Source: an uncultured Nocardioidaceae bacterium
GTDB lineage: Bacteria; Actinomycetota; Actinomycetes; Propionibacteriales; Nocardioidaceae
Reading direction: 5' to 3'
Assembly (NCBI GenBank): GCA_902805865.1
Contig: CADCUK010000108.1
Span: 43,719-92,027 of the forward strand
DNA: 48,309 bases
Part shown: one piece after another, positions 18,420 through 27,291 of the stretch
Numbering within the stretch: position 1 is the stretch's first letter
Layout: every line of letters starts with the position of its first letter
Program-made: the position numbers and the translations under genes
The notes under the pieces: model-generated
Database searches by the model: none
Seen by the model: only the letters and a program-made list of their open reading frames with translations
What the model was told of the DNA's origin: nothing

Positions 18420-19610
18420 ATGAGCGACGAGACCCAGCACCGCCGGGATCTCGAGCGGAGGGTGTCGGTCCTGCTGGCCGACCATCCGCCCGGGAGCACC
18501 GACCGCCTCGACTTCCTCCGCGCGCAGTTCGACGCGGGGCTGGCGTGGGTGCACTTCCCCCAGGGGCTCGGGGGGCTCGGGCTCGCGCGGGAGCACCAGG
18601 CGTACGTCGACGCGCTGCTGCAGGCCGCCGGGGCGCCCGACAACGACCCGTGGCGGATCGGCATCGGGCTGGGCATGGCAGCTCCGACGATCCTGGCCTT
18701 CGGGACCGAGGAGCAGCACCAGCGCTTCCTCCGGCCACTGTGGACGGGCGAGGAGGTCTGGTGCCAGCTGTTCTCCGAGCCGGGCGCCGGCTCGGACCTC
18801 GCCGCCCTTGCGACCCGAGCGTTCCCGGACGGCGACGAGTGGGTCGTGACCGGCCAGAAGGTGTGGACGTCCAGCGCGCACCTCGCCCGGTTCGCGATCC
18901 TCGTCGCCCGCACCGACCCGACCGTGCCGAAGCACGCCGGGCTGACCTACTTCGTCTGCGACATGAGCGATCCAGGTGTCGAGGTGCGTCCGCTCCGGCA
19001 GATCACCGGCGAGGCGGAGTTCAACGAGGTCTTCCTCTCCGACGTCCGCATCCCCGACTCCTACCGCATCGGCGCCGTGGGCCAGGGGTGGAAGGTCGCC
19101 AACGCCACGCTGAACAACGAGCGGGTGGCCATCGGCGGCGGTGCTCCTCGGGAGGGCGGCATGATCGGCGTCGTCGCGGACGCCTGGCGCAACCACCCGG
19201 AACGCCGTACGCCGGAGCTGCATGCGCGGCTGATGTCGTTGTGGGTGGAGGCGGAGGTCGCCCGGATGACCGGTCAGCGGCTGCGCCAGAAGCTCGCCGT
19301 CGGGGCGCCCGGCCCCGAGGGAGCGGCCATGAAGGTGACGTTCGCGCGCATCGCCCAGGAGCTCAGCGGGCTCGAGCTCGAGCTCCTCGGTGAGGACGGG
19401 CTGCGCTTCCAGGACTGGACGATGACCAGGCCGGAGCGGGTGCAGTTCACCGGGCGCGACGCCGGCTACCGCTACCTGCGTGCCAAGGGGAACTCGATCG
19501 AGGGCGGCACCTCGGAGATCCTGCGCAACATCGTCGCCGAGCGGGTGCTCGGGCTCCCGGCGGAGGCCCGCACCGACAAGGACGTCCCGTGGAAGGACCT
19601 GGAGCGATGA
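18420..19610 (+). CDS. Acyl-CoA dehydrogenase, alpha partner of a FadE pair
   Basis: 396 residues. Complete FAD-dependent acyl-CoA dehydrogenase: CQLFSEPGAGSDLAALATRA and VVTGQKVWTSSAHLARFAILVARTD at the flavin site, and the C-terminal GNSIEGGTSEILRNIVAERVLGLP. The GGTSEI ending belongs to the normal active subunits. It is coupled by an ATGA overlap to a second, more divergent dehydrogenase, the layout of actinobacterial steroid and side-chain enzymes that assemble as alpha2beta2 heterotetramers (FadE17-FadE18 or FadE26-FadE27 type). Substrate assignment is inference. Confidence 0.9.
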   Translation: MSDETQHRRDLERRVSVLLADHPPGSTDRLDFLRAQFDAGLAWVHFPQGLGGLGLAREHQAYVDALLQAAGAPDNDPWRIGIGLGMAAPTILAFGTEEQHQRFLRPLWTGEEVWCQLFSEPGAGSDLAALATRAFPDGDEWVVTGQKVWTSSAHLARFAILVARTDPTVPKHAGLTYFVCDMSDPGVEVRPLRQITGEAEFNEVFLSDVRIPDSYRIGAVGQGWKVANATLNNERVAIGGGAPREGGMIGVVADAWRNHPERRTPELHARLMSLWVEAEVARMTGQRLRQKLAVGAPGPEGAAMKVTFARIAQELSGLELELLGEDGLRFQDWTMTRPERVQFTGRDAGYRYLRAKGNSIEGGTSEILRNIVAERVLGLPAEARTDKDVPWKDLER

Positions 19611-20764
19611 CCGCCGTCCCCAACGTCGCCGACAACGTGACCACCGGCCTGGCGCCGGCGTCCGACCTGGTGCTGCTGAGCACCGAGGACGAGCAGGCGC
19701 TCCGCGACAGCGTGCGCGCACTCCTCGCCTCCCGGTGCACCCCTGACCGGGTCATGGCGATCTTCGACGGCGACGACTCGCTGCGGCAGCCGCTGTGGAC
19801 CGCGCTCGCGGTCGACCTCGGCCTCGCAGGGCTGCTGGTCCCCGAGGAGGCCGGCGGCGCCGGTGGCTCCGCACGGGACGCCGCGGTGGTCCTCACCGAG
19901 CTCGGCCGGGTCGTCGCCCCCGTGCCGTTCCTCAGCCACTCGGTCGTCGCCGCGACGGCACTGCTCCCGTCCGGCGATCGCGAGCTGGTGGCCGAGCTGG
20001 CATCAGGCGCCGTGACCGTCGCGCTGCTCACGCCGCTGACCGCGTCGGCCGGCTCCTTCTCCGCTGCGGTGGTCGGCGAGGACATCGGGATCTCCGGTCG
20101 GGTCCCCGTGGTCGCCGGGGCCCTCGAGGCGCAGCTGCTGCTGGTGCCCGTGCGCGTCGCGGACGGGGTGGAGCTGCACGCCGTCGAGGCGGACGCGCTG
20201 GGAGTCACCGTCGCTCCGGTGGTGTCGCTCGACATGACGCGGCAGGTCGCCGACGTGGCGCTGACCGGAGTGGCTTCCCGGGTCGTCGTCGGCGCGGACG
20301 CCGGCGACTCCGCCGTACGACGGGCGCTGCTGGTGGGCGCCGCCCTCCTGGCGTCGGAGCAGGTCGGCGTGGCCGAGCGCTGCCTCGAGGACACCGTCGC
20401 CTACCTCAAGCAGCGACGTCAGTTCGGCCGTGTCCTGGCGGGCTACCAGGCGCTGAAGCACCGGCTGGCCGACCTCTACATAGAGGTCGAGTCGGCACGC
20501 GCTGCCGCGCAGTACGCCGCTGCGGCGGCGGCGACCGACGACCCCGACCTGCCCGTCGCGGTGGAGGTCGCGCAGGCGTACTGCTCGGCGGTCGCGGTGC
20601 ACGCCGCGGAGGAGTGCGTCCAGCTGCACGGCGGGCTCGGGATGACCTGGGAGCACCCGGCGCACCTGTACCTCAAGCGCGCCAAGGCGGACCAGCTGGC
20701 GTTCGGCTCGAGCGGCGAGCACCTGGCCCGGCTGGCGGAACTGGTGGGACTGCCACCCGCCTGA
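19607..20764 (+). CDS. Acyl-CoA dehydrogenase, beta partner of a FadE pair
   Basis: 385 residues. Acyl-CoA dehydrogenase fold with a degenerate middle domain: the usual TEP-GSD flavin motif is missing (SGAVTVALLTPLTASAG stands in its place), while the C-terminal KQRRQFGRVLAGYQALKHRLADLYIEVESA and QLHGGLGMTWEHPAHLYLKRAKADQLAFG are well kept. This fits the non-catalytic or half-site beta subunit of heterotetrameric FadE complexes. Start ATG 19607 overlaps the partner's stop. Confidence 0.88.
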   Translation: MTAVPNVADNVTTGLAPASDLVLLSTEDEQALRDSVRALLASRCTPDRVMAIFDGDDSLRQPLWTALAVDLGLAGLLVPEEAGGAGGSARDAAVVLTELGRVVAPVPFLSHSVVAATALLPSGDRELVAELASGAVTVALLTPLTASAGSFSAAVVGEDIGISGRVPVVAGALEAQLLLVPVRVADGVELHAVEADALGVTVAPVVSLDMTRQVADVALTGVASRVVVGADAGDSAVRRALLVGAALLASEQVGVAERCLEDTVAYLKQRRQFGRVLAGYQALKHRLADLYIEVESARAAAQYAAAAAATDDPDLPVAVEVAQAYCSAVAVHAAEECVQLHGGLGMTWEHPAHLYLKRAKADQLAFGSSGEHLARLAELVGLPPA

Positions 20765-20790
20765 GAATGACTCGACGTCGCCCACTGACC

Positions 20791-20903
20791 TCGACCCGGC
20801 GCGTCCTGCCCTGGCCAAAGGCTCGACCCGGCGCGTCCTGACCGAAGCAGCAGTCAGGACGCGCCGACTCGGCCGTACCGGGCAGCCAGGACGCGCCGGG
20901 TCG
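20791..20903. repeat. Four-copy intergenic repeat, two direct and two inverted
   Basis: TCGACCCGGCGCGTCCTG at 20791-20808 and 20823-20840, and its inverted form at 20855-20867 (CAGGACGCGCCGA) and 20887-20903 (CAGGACGCGCCGGGTCG). Copies 2 and 3 fold into a strong hairpin. The interval 20765-20932 holds no gene; it ends with the OYE promoter. Confidence 0.8.
20829..20866. terminator. Strong hairpin, possible terminator after the FadE pair
   Basis: Perfect 14-base-pair stem CGGCGCGTCCTGAC (20829-20842) / GTCAGGACGCGCCG (20853-20866) with a 10-base loop. No T-run follows. It may end the FadE transcript or be part of a dispersed repetitive palindrome family. Confidence 0.5.
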
Positions 20904-20910
20904 CGGAAAC

Positions 20911-20926
20911 TAGAACGTGTTACTGT
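20911..20926 (+). promoter_or_regulatory. KstR-like operator overlapping the OYE operon -10 box
   Basis: TAGAACGTGTTACT (20911-20924) fits the KstR consensus TnnAACnnGTTnnA except for the last base. The probable -10 box TACTGT (20921-20926) overlaps its right half and lies 6 bases before the GTG at 20933, so the message is leaderless and a repressor bound here would block RNA polymerase. KstR is the TetR-family repressor of actinobacterial cholesterol catabolism. Confidence 0.6.
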
Positions 20927-20932
20927 TTTTGG

Positions 20933-22144
20933 GTGACCGTGCCGGCCGTGTTCGACCCCGTCGTCCTCGGGCCCCGGACACTGCGGAACCGGGTCGTCAA
21001 GGCTGCGACGTTCGAGGGGATGACGCCCGGAGCACTGGTCTCCCAGGCGCTGGTCGACTTCCACACCGGGATCGCCCGCGGCGGCGTCGGGATGACCACG
21101 GTCGCCTACGTCGCGGTCGCGCCGGAGGGCCGCACCCACCGGGACCAGGTCTACCTCCGTGAGGCCGCGCTTCCGGGGCTGCGCCGGCTGACCGACGCCG
21201 TGCACGCCGAGGGAGCAGCGGTCGCGGCCCAGATCGGCCACGCAGGTCCCGTCGCCAACGGCCGCTCCAACGGGGTGCACGCGATCGCCCCGTCGGCGAT
21301 GCCGAGCCCGTTGAGCATGCAGATGGTCCGCAGGGCGAGCGAGGGCGACCTGGCCCGGGTGCTCCGCGACTACGTCTCCGGTGCGCGGCTCGCCGTCCGC
21401 GCGGGGTTCGACGCCCTCGAGCTGCACCTCGGCCACGGCTACCTGCTCAGCTCGTTCCTGAGCCCGAACACCAACCGCCGCAAGGACCGGTACGGCGGCA
21501 GCCTGGACAACCGGGCTGCCTTCCCGAGGCGGGTCCTCCGGGCCGTCCGCGACGAGGTCGGCGACGAGGTCGCGGTCTACGCCAAGCTCGGCATGACCGA
21601 CGGCATCCGCGGCGGGCTGCAGGTCGAGGAGTCGCTCGACTTCGCGTCGATGGTCGAGGGCGACGGCGTCCTCGACGCGATCCAGCTCTCCGCGGGCTCG
21701 AGCCTGATGAACCCGATGTACCTGTTCCGCGGCCCCGTGCCCCTCCAGGAGTTCGCCGCCCAGATGCCGGCTCCGGTGCGGCTCGGGCTCCGGACCCCGT
21801 TCGGCAAGGGCTTCCTCAAGGAGTACCCCTACGAGGAGGCGTTCCTCCTCCCCAAGGCGCGGCTGTTCCGCGAGCGGCTCGCGATGCCGCTGATGCTCCT
21901 CGGTGGGATCAGCACGCTGGAGACCATGGAGCTGGCGATGGCCGAGGGTTTCGACCTGGTCGCGCTCGGCCGGCCGCTGCTCCGCGAGCCGGACCTCATG
22001 AACCGGCTGCGCAGCCGCGAGGCGACCGGTGCGACGTGCACCCACTGCAACCGCTGCATGCCCAGCATCTACACCGGCACGCGGTGCGTCCTCGACCATC
22101 CCGAGCCGCTCGAGCTCGGACCGCTGAATGGAGTGTTGGCATGA
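20933..22144 (+). CDS. NADH:flavin oxidoreductase, old yellow enzyme family
   Basis: 403 residues. FMN-binding TIM barrel of the OYE family: [41 protein letters not shown] and the phosphate loop [18 protein letters not shown]-terminal cysteine cluster [17 protein letters not shown] resembles the iron-sulfur ligands of 2,4-dienoyl-CoA reductases and the bile-acid enzymes BaiCD/BaiH, but the FAD/NAD domain of those enzymes is absent, so the chain stops after the barrel. First gene of a coupled three-gene operon with a KstR-like site. Probably reduces an enone or dienoyl-CoA; substrate inferred only. Confidence 0.88.
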   Translation: MTVPAVFDPVVLGPRTLRNRVVKAATFEGMTPGALVSQALVDFHTGIARGGVGMTTVAYVAVAPEGRTHRDQVYLREAALPGLRRLTDAVHAEGAAVAAQIGHAGPVANGRSNGVHAIAPSAMPSPLSMQMVRRASEGDLARVLRDYVSGARLAVRAGFDALELHLGHGYLLSSFLSPNTNRRKDRYGGSLDNRAAFPRRVLRAVRDEVGDEVAVYAKLGMTDGIRGGLQVEESLDFASMVEGDGVLDAIQLSAGSSLMNPMYLFRGPVPLQEFAAQMPAPVRLGLRTPFGKGFLKEYPYEEAFLLPKARLFRERLAMPLMLLGGISTLETMELAMAEGFDLVALGRPLLREPDLMNRLRSREATGATCTHCNRCMPSIYTGTRCVLDHPEPLELGPLNGVLA

Positions 22145-22980
22145 TCCTGGACCGCTTCCGCCTCGACGGCCGCGTCGCCGTCGTCACCGGGGCCGGCCGC
22201 GGCATCGGCGCCGGTACGGCGATCGCGCTGGCCGAGGCCGGGGCCGACGTGCTGATCTCCTCACGCACCGAGGCGCAGCTCACCGAGGTGGCCCAGCGGA
22301 TCACCGCCCTCGGGCGCAGGGCCGTGGTGGTGCCCGCCGACCTCTCCGACCTCGACCAGGTCGCGGCGTTGGCGACCCGCGCGGCCGACGAGCTGGGCCG
22401 GCTCGACGTGGTCGTGAACAACGTCGGCGGCACGATCCCGAACGCGTTCCTCGACACCACGCCGGAGTACCTCGAGGAGGCGTTCCGGTTCAACGTCTCC
22501 ACCGCGCACGCCCTCAGCCGGGCCGCCGTACCCCTCATGCTGCGGGACGCGGACGGCCCGAACGGCGAGGCCGGCTCGATCGTCAACATCTCCTCGGTGA
22601 TGGGGCGGCTCGCAGGCCGGGGCTACCTCGCCTACGGCACCGCAAAAGCCGCCCTGGCGCACTGGACCCGCTTGGCGGCGCGGGACCTCGACCCGCACGT
22701 GCGGGTGAACGGCATCGCGGTCGGCTCGGTGATGACGTCGGCACTGGAGTTCGTCGCGGGTCATGAGGAGACCCGCAACGCGATGGAGGAGGTCACGCCG
22801 CTGCGCCGGATCGGCGACGTCGAGGACATCGCGGCGACCGTGGTCTACCTGGCCAGCCAGGCCGGCAGCTACGTGACCGGCAAGGTGCTCGAGGTCGACG
22901 GCGGCCTCGACCAGCCCAACCTCGACCTCGGCCTGCCCGACCTGGACCCCACCACGACCACCACGGAGGAACAGTCATGA
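22141..22980 (+). CDS. Short-chain dehydrogenase/reductase
   Basis: 279 residues. Classical SDR: cofactor loop TGAGRGIG (residues 16-23), NNVGG, catalytic Ser in [11 protein letters not shown] and Tyr165-x3-Lys169 (YGTAKAAL). The C-terminus [14 protein letters not shown] is followed by an Asp/Thr-rich tail. The start overlaps the OYE stop (ATGA) and the stop overlaps the next gene, so the three proteins are made together. Likely oxidises or reduces a hydroxyl on the same pathway intermediate. Confidence 0.92.
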   Translation: MILDRFRLDGRVAVVTGAGRGIGAGTAIALAEAGADVLISSRTEAQLTEVAQRITALGRRAVVVPADLSDLDQVAALATRAADELGRLDVVVNNVGGTIPNAFLDTTPEYLEEAFRFNVSTAHALSRAAVPLMLRDADGPNGEAGSIVNISSVMGRLAGRGYLAYGTAKAALAHWTRLAARDLDPHVRVNGIAVGSVMTSALEFVAGHEETRNAMEEVTPLRRIGDVEDIAATVVYLASQAGSYVTGKVLEVDGGLDQPNLDLGLPDLDPTTTTTEEQS

Positions 22981-24047
22981 GCTACCGCATCGTCGAGTGG
23001 TCCACCGGCACCGTCGGCAAGCACGCCATCGCGGGCATCCTCGCCCGGCCGGACCTCGAGCTCGTCGGCGTGTGGGTCTCGAGCGAGGCCAAGCACGGCA
23101 AGGACGTCGGTGAGCTGTGCGGAACGGAGCCGCTCGGGCTCGAAGCCACCATGCACAAGGCCGACCTGCTGGCCCTGCAGCCGGACTGCATCGTGCACAC
23201 CGCGATGACCGACGCCGACCCGTTCGCGGCCGTCGACATCTTCGAGGAGCTCCTCGCCGCCGGCATCAACGTCGTCTCGAGCGGGCCGGTCTTCCTGCAG
23301 TACCCGCACGGGATCATCCCCGACGACATGGTCGAGCGGCTGCAGAAGGCCGGGCAGCAGGGGAACGCGTCGCTCCACGTCAACGGCATCGACCCCGGCT
23401 TCGCCAACGACGTCCTGCCGCTGGTCATGACCAGCCTGTCGCAGCGCGTCGACGAGGTGCGCTGCTCGGAGATCGCCGACTACTCGACCTACTACCAGCC
23501 GTTCGTGAACCAGCAGCTGTTCGGCTTCGGCAAGCCCGTCGACGACGTGCCGGCGCTCTTCGCCGGCGGGATCCTGCCGCTGGCCTGGGGATCGGTGGTG
23601 CGCATCATCGCCGCCGGGCTGGGGGTGACCCTCGACGAGCCGCTCGAGGAGACCGTCGAGTTCGCGGAAGCCGAGCGTGACTACGACACCGTCAGCGGAG
23701 CCGTCCCGAAGGGGACGCGTTGCGGGGTCCGGTTCCAGGTCATCGGGAACGTCGACGGCACCCCCCGCGTGGTCCTCGAGCACGTCACCCGCACCCACCC
23801 CGAGCAGCGGCCGGACTGGCCGCAGCCCCCTACCGGCGACGGCTGCTACCGCGTCGAGATCAAGGGCGAGCCGATGATGAAGGTCGACTTCACCCACACC
23901 GGCGAGAACGGCGACCACAACGTCTCCGGGATGATCACCACCGCGATGCGGCTGGTGAACTGCGTCGAAGCCGTCGTCCGGGCCGACCCCGGTCTCGTGA
24001 CTGCGCTCGACCTGCCGCTGGTCAGCGGTCGGGGGCTGGTGTCCTGA
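22977..24047 (+). CDS. DapB-like NAD(P)H-dependent dehydrogenase (2,4-diaminopentanoate dehydrogenase-like)
   Basis: 356 residues. N-terminal Rossmann domain of the dihydrodipicolinate-reductase type: [29 protein letters not shown], then a longer C-terminal domain with [19 protein letters not shown]. This extended form is the family annotated as NAD(P)H-dependent amine dehydrogenase or diaminopentanoate dehydrogenase; it is common in mycobacteria and nocardioids beside lipid and steroid genes. It is not a lysine-pathway DapB. ATGA overlap with the SDR gene; the last 26 bases overlap the convergent PPOX gene. Confidence 0.82.
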   Translation: MSYRIVEWSTGTVGKHAIAGILARPDLELVGVWVSSEAKHGKDVGELCGTEPLGLEATMHKADLLALQPDCIVHTAMTDADPFAAVDIFEELLAAGINVVSSGPVFLQYPHGIIPDDMVERLQKAGQQGNASLHVNGIDPGFANDVLPLVMTSLSQRVDEVRCSEIADYSTYYQPFVNQQLFGFGKPVDDVPALFAGGILPLAWGSVVRIIAAGLGVTLDEPLEETVEFAEAERDYDTVSGAVPKGTRCGVRFQVIGNVDGTPRVVLEHVTRTHPEQRPDWPQPPTGDGCYRVEIKGEPMMKVDFTHTGENGDHNVSGMITTAMRLVNCVEAVVRADPGLVTALDLPLVSGRGLVS

Positions 24048-24714
24048 CCGCCGCGTCGATCGTCCGCGCACGCGTCCGGTGCACCGACTCCGGCACCTCG
24101 ACACCGACGGGTACGTCGGGAGACGGCACCGGCTCGCCGGCGACCACGGACAGCGGCACGATGCCCGCCCACACCGACCTCGGCTCGTGGTCGTCCGGGT
24201 CCACCTCGGGCGGTCCGGCCGCGACCTTCACGCTCACCCGGTCCAGCGGCACCCGCAGGACGAGCGTCGCCGCCAGCTCCTTGACAGTGGGCTCGCGGAC
24301 CTCGGCGGTGCGCCCGGGGAAGAGGTGCTCGGACAGCACCGTCAGGGCCGCAGCCTTGTCGGGCCCGGTCACCTCCGTCGCCGTACCGTGCACGACTGCC
24401 GAGCGGTAGCGCATCGAGGAGTCGAACGTCGTACGAGCGAAGACGAGCCCGTCGACGTGGGTGACGGAAACGCAGACGGCGTCGCCGGAACCGATCCGCA
24501 ACAGCCCCGAGCCGGTGGAGCCGTGCAGCAGCAGGGTGTCCCCGTCCCGGGCGCACGCGAAGGGCAGCACGAGCGGCATCCCGTCGCGGACGACGCCCAC
24601 GTCGGCCACCAGCGCCTCGTCGAGGATCGCGTCCAGGGCGGCTCGGTCGGTCACCTGGCGGTCGGCCTCGCGTCGGATCCGGGTGGCGTCGTCAACGGGC
24701 AGCTCCTGGGACAT
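24022..24714 (-). CDS. Pyridoxamine 5'-phosphate oxidase-fold protein
   Basis: 230 residues. Split-barrel flavin/F420-binding fold of the Pyridox_ox_2/NimA-like group (COG3467): RQVTDRAALDAILDEALVADVGVVRDGMPLVLPFACARDGDTLLLHGSTGSG, then SVTHVDGLVFARTTFDSSMRYRSAVVHG. Could reduce a small molecule or bind haem or flavin; the substrate is unknown. The ATG at 24714 is chosen because a CAGGGT box lies 6 bases upstream; a longer reading would cross the divergent promoter. Confidence 0.82.
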   Translation of the reverse strand: MSQELPVDDATRIRREADRQVTDRAALDAILDEALVADVGVVRDGMPLVLPFACARDGDTLLLHGSTGSGLLRIGSGDAVCVSVTHVDGLVFARTTFDSSMRYRSAVVHGTATEVTGPDKAAALTVLSEHLFPGRTAEVREPTVKELAATLVLRVPLDRVSVKVAAGPPEVDPDDHEPRSVWAGIVPLSVVAGEPVPSPDVPVGVEVPESVHRTRARTIDAAVRTPAPDR

Positions 24715-24720
24715 GAGCCC

Positions 24721-24726
24721 ACCCTG
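24721..24726 (-). promoter_or_regulatory. Predicted -10 box of the PPOX gene (leaderless)
   Basis: CAGGGT on the minus strand, 6 bases before the ATG at 24714. Confidence 0.4.
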
Positions 24727-24746
24727 GCACGGCCGGGGCGACCAGG

Positions 24747-24752
24747 CAGGAT
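24747..24752 (+). promoter_or_regulatory. Predicted -10 box of the MBL hydrolase gene (leaderless)
   Basis: CAGGAT, 6 bases before the GTG at 24759; divergent partner of the PPOX promoter. Confidence 0.4.
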
Positions 24753-24758
24753 GAGCCC

Positions 24759-25805
24759 GTGAGCGAGCCCCCGAAGTGGTCGGACCCCGGTGTCGAGCAG
24801 GTCGCACCCGGCGTGCACCGGATCCCGCTGCCGCTCCCGATGGACGGGCTGCGAGCGGTCAACGTCTACGTGCTCGAGACCGACGAGGGGCTCACGTGCA
24901 TCGACGCGGGGTGGGCGATCGAGTCCTCGCGGGAGCTGCTCGGCCGGTCGCTGAAGGAGATCGGCCACCGTGTCGAGGACATCACCCGGTTCCTCGTCAC
25001 CCACGTGCACCGCGACCACTACACGCAGGCCGTGACGGTCCGCAAGGAGCTCGGCCGGGCCACCGTCGACCTCGGCATCGGCGAGAAGCCCACGCTCGAC
25101 CTCTTCAACAGCGGCGAGCTGGACACCGACCCCACCATCGAACGGCTGCGCACCGCCGGTGCCTTTGACGTCTCCGAGAAGTGGCGCGACATGTTCGAGG
25201 GAAGCGACCCTGACCTGGACATGTGGGGCTACCCGGACCGGTGGCTCGACGGCGAGCACACCATCGAGGTCGGCGACCGCACCCTGCGTGCCGTGCCGAC
25301 GCCGGGGCACACCGCCGGCCACTTCGTCTTTGCCGACGAGGCCGCCGGCCTGCTGTTCGCCGGCGACCACGTCCTGCCGACGATCACGCCGTCGGTCGGG
25401 TTCGAGCTCGTCTACGTCGACGACCCCCTCGGGGACTTCCTCGGCTCGCTGGAGACCGTCCGGGCGATGCCCGACCTGCGACTGCTGCCGGCCCACGGCC
25501 CGGTCACCGAGAGCTCGCACGCCCGGGTCGACGAGCTGCTGGCCCACCACGACCACCGACTCGAGCTCTGCCGCACGGCGGTCGCCGCGGGCGCGGCCAC
25601 GGCGTACGACGTCGCGAGGCAGCTGCCCTGGACCCGGCACGAGCGGCGGATCGACGACCTCGACGTGTTCAACGCCGCGCTGGCCTCGATGGAGACGATG
25701 GTGCACCTCGACCTGCTCGTTCGACGGGGTGCGCTCCTCCGGGAGCTGCACGAGGGAGTCGCCACCTATGTCACACCGGGGGCCCCGCCGGTGTCTGAAG
25801 GGTGA
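24759..25805 (+). CDS. Metallo-beta-lactamase-fold hydrolase
   Basis: 348 residues. Metal-binding motif THVHRDH (His82, His84, Asp86, His87), second His184 in TPGHTAGH, and Asp203 in FAGDHVLP. The C-terminal extension (about residues 255-348) resembles the helical domain of the glyoxalase II/lactonase-like subgroup with a winged-helix end (AATAYDVARQLPWTRHERRIDDLDVFNAALASMETMVHL). Probably a thioesterase or lactonase for an acyl-CoA-like compound; exact substrate unknown. GTG start without ribosome binding site. The promoter of the next unit begins inside its 3' end. Confidence 0.85.
   Translation: MSEPPKWSDPGVEQVAPGVHRIPLPLPMDGLRAVNVYVLETDEGLTCIDAGWAIESSRELLGRSLKEIGHRVEDITRFLVTHVHRDHYTQAVTVRKELGRATVDLGIGEKPTLDLFNSGELDTDPTIERLRTAGAFDVSEKWRDMFEGSDPDLDMWGYPDRWLDGEHTIEVGDRTLRAVPTPGHTAGHFVFADEAAGLLFAGDHVLPTITPSVGFELVYVDDPLGDFLGSLETVRAMPDLRLLPAHGPVTESSHARVDELLAHHDHRLELCRTAVAAGAATAYDVARQLPWTRHERRIDDLDVFNAALASMETMVHLDLLVRRGALLRELHEGVATYVTPGAPPVSEG
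25769..25795 (+). promoter_or_regulatory. ECF41-type promoter of the AhpD-like/sigma pair
   Basis: TGTCACA (25769-25775), 16 bases, then TGTC (25792-25795). ECF41 promoters are described as TGTCACA with a CGTC -10 box at this distance; here the -10 has one mismatch. It lies in the 3' end of the MBL gene and about 53 bases before the ATG at 25848. Confidence 0.65.
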
Positions 25806-25807
25806 AC

Positions 25808-25826
25808 GGCTCCCACGAGGGGAGCC
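25808..25826. other. Hairpin between MBL stop and AhpD-like start
   Basis: GGCTCCC / GGGAGCC, 7 base pairs with loop ACGAG, directly after the MBL stop. It could be a weak terminator or part of the 5' leader of the ECF41-driven message. Confidence 0.4.
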
Positions 25827-25847
25827 CGCCCCCGGAGGACGAGCCCG

Positions 25848-26429
25848 ATGAATCCCACCGACGACCTGGCCCGGCGGAGCGCGGCGCGCGTGCCGCTCGA
25901 CGTCCCGGACGACCTCTTCAGCCGCGCGATGGTGTGGTACTCCAAGCGCACGTACGGAGCGGTGCTCGACACCGGCCTGGCGCTGCTGCACAACCGTCCG
26001 GTGCTCAGGGCGCTGGTCGCGTTCGAGCGGCGCGTCGAGAAGTGGTCCGCGCTGGACCCGGACCTCAAGGTCCTTGCCGAGATGGCGAGCGCGAGCATGA
26101 TCGGCTGCTCGTGGTGCATGGACTTCGGCTGGTTCCAGGCGCACAGCCGAGGGCTCGAGGTGGGCAAGCTCGAGGAGGTTCCCCGCTGGCGGGAGTCCGA
26201 CGTCTTCACCCCGCTGGAGCGCCGGGTCATGGAGTACGCCGAGGCAGCGACCGCGACACCGCCGACCGTGACCGACGAGCTCGCAGCCGAGCTGCGCGCC
26301 GCCCTCGGCAACGCCGCCTTCGTGGAGCTGACGACGATGGTGGCGCTGGAGAACCAGCGCTCGAGGCTCAACAGTGCCCTCGGGCTGACCAGCCAGGGAT
26401 TCAAGGAGCACTGTGAGCTCAACCGCTGA
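25848..26429 (+). CDS. Carboxymuconolactone decarboxylase/AhpD-like protein
   Basis: 193 residues. All-helical AhpD-like fold with the redox pair Cys87-x2-Cys90 (MIGCSWCMDFG), as in peroxidase partners of the CMD family. Length is longer than AhpD because of a preceding 40-residue helical region. GGAGGA lies 8 bases before the ATG. The 3' end overlaps the sigma gene by 17 bases. CMD proteins are the classical neighbour and target of ECF41 sigma factors, so its expression is probably controlled by the sigma factor encoded next to it. Confidence 0.88.
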   Translation: MNPTDDLARRSAARVPLDVPDDLFSRAMVWYSKRTYGAVLDTGLALLHNRPVLRALVAFERRVEKWSALDPDLKVLAEMASASMIGCSWCMDFGWFQAHSRGLEVGKLEEVPRWRESDVFTPLERRVMEYAEAATATPPTVTDELAAELRAALGNAAFVELTTMVALENQRSRLNSALGLTSQGFKEHCELNR

Positions 26430-27291
26430 GGAGCTGTTCGAGCAGCACCGCTCGCTGCTGTTCACGGTCGCCTACGAGATGCTCGGCAGCGTCGCGGACG
26501 CCGACGACGTGGTCCAGGAGTCGTGGCTGCGCTGGGCCGACGTCGACCACGACGGCGTGCTCGACCCCCGGGCCTACCTGGTCCGGGTGGTGACCCGGCA
26601 GTCGCTCAACCGGCTCCGGACCCTGAACCGGCGACGCGAGAGCTACGTCGGCCCCTGGCTGCCGGAGCCGCTGCTCACCGCGCCGGACGTCGCCGACGAC
26701 GTCGAGCTCGCCGAGTCGGTGTCGCTGGCGATGCTCGTCGTCCTCGACACGCTGTCGCCGCTCGAGCGGGTGGTGTTCGTGCTGCGCGAGGTCTTCGGCT
26801 TCGACCACGCCGAGGTCGCGGAGGCCACCGGCCGGTCGGTGGACGCCGTACGCCAGCTCGCGAGCCGGGCTCGCAAGCACGTGCAGGAGAGACGCCCCGA
26901 GCGCCGGACGGACGCCGACGCGGAGCAGGTCGCGGCGTCGTTCTTCGCGGCCGCTGCCGGCGGCGACCTGCAGGACCTGATGGACCTCCTCGCCCCGGAC
27001 GTGGTGCTCCTCTCGGACGGTGGCGGCAAGGCGAAGGCTGCGCTGCGCCCGATCACCGGGGCCGACAAGGTCGCACGCTTCCTGATCGGCATCCGTCCCG
27101 AGGACGAGGACTTCGGGGTCGAGTGGAAGCCGGTCAACGGCACGCCGTCGGCGCTCGTGCACCTCGGCGGACGGCTCGACACCGTCGCGACCGGGATCAT
27201 CGAGGACGGCCGGGTGGTGCGGCTCTACCTCGTCCGCAACCCGGACAAGCTCGCGGGGCTGCGAGGCGAGCGGACGATCACCCGGGTGTAG
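26413..27291 (+). CDS. ECF41 (SigJ-type) RNA polymerase sigma factor with SnoaL-like C-terminal domain
   Basis: 292 residues. Sigma region 2 (about 8-75, YEMLGSVADADDVVQESWLRW), linker motif WLPEPL (about 82-87), region 4 (about 105-155, DTLSPLERVVFVLREVFGFDHAEVAEATGRSVDAVRQLASRARKHV) and a C-terminal NTF2/SnoaL-like domain (about 168-285) with the NPDKL motif at 276-280. WLPEPL and NPDKL are the two signatures of ECF41, where the C-terminal domain replaces an anti-sigma factor. GTG start overlaps the CMD gene. Likely autoregulated from the promoter at 25769. Confidence 0.93.
   Translation: MSSTAEELFEQHRSLLFTVAYEMLGSVADADDVVQESWLRWADVDHDGVLDPRAYLVRVVTRQSLNRLRTLNRRRESYVGPWLPEPLLTAPDVADDVELAESVSLAMLVVLDTLSPLERVVFVLREVFGFDHAEVAEATGRSVDAVRQLASRARKHVQERRPERRTDADAEQVAASFFAAAAGGDLQDLMDLLAPDVVLLSDGGGKAKAALRPITGADKVARFLIGIRPEDEDFGVEWKPVNGTPSALVHLGGRLDTVATGIIEDGRVVRLYLVRNPDKLAGLRGERTITRV

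Noticed and set aside
20003-22099. 698-codon antisense frame across the FadE beta, intergenic repeat and OYE genes
   Set aside because: Crosses an intergenic repeat and a promoter and shows no domain.
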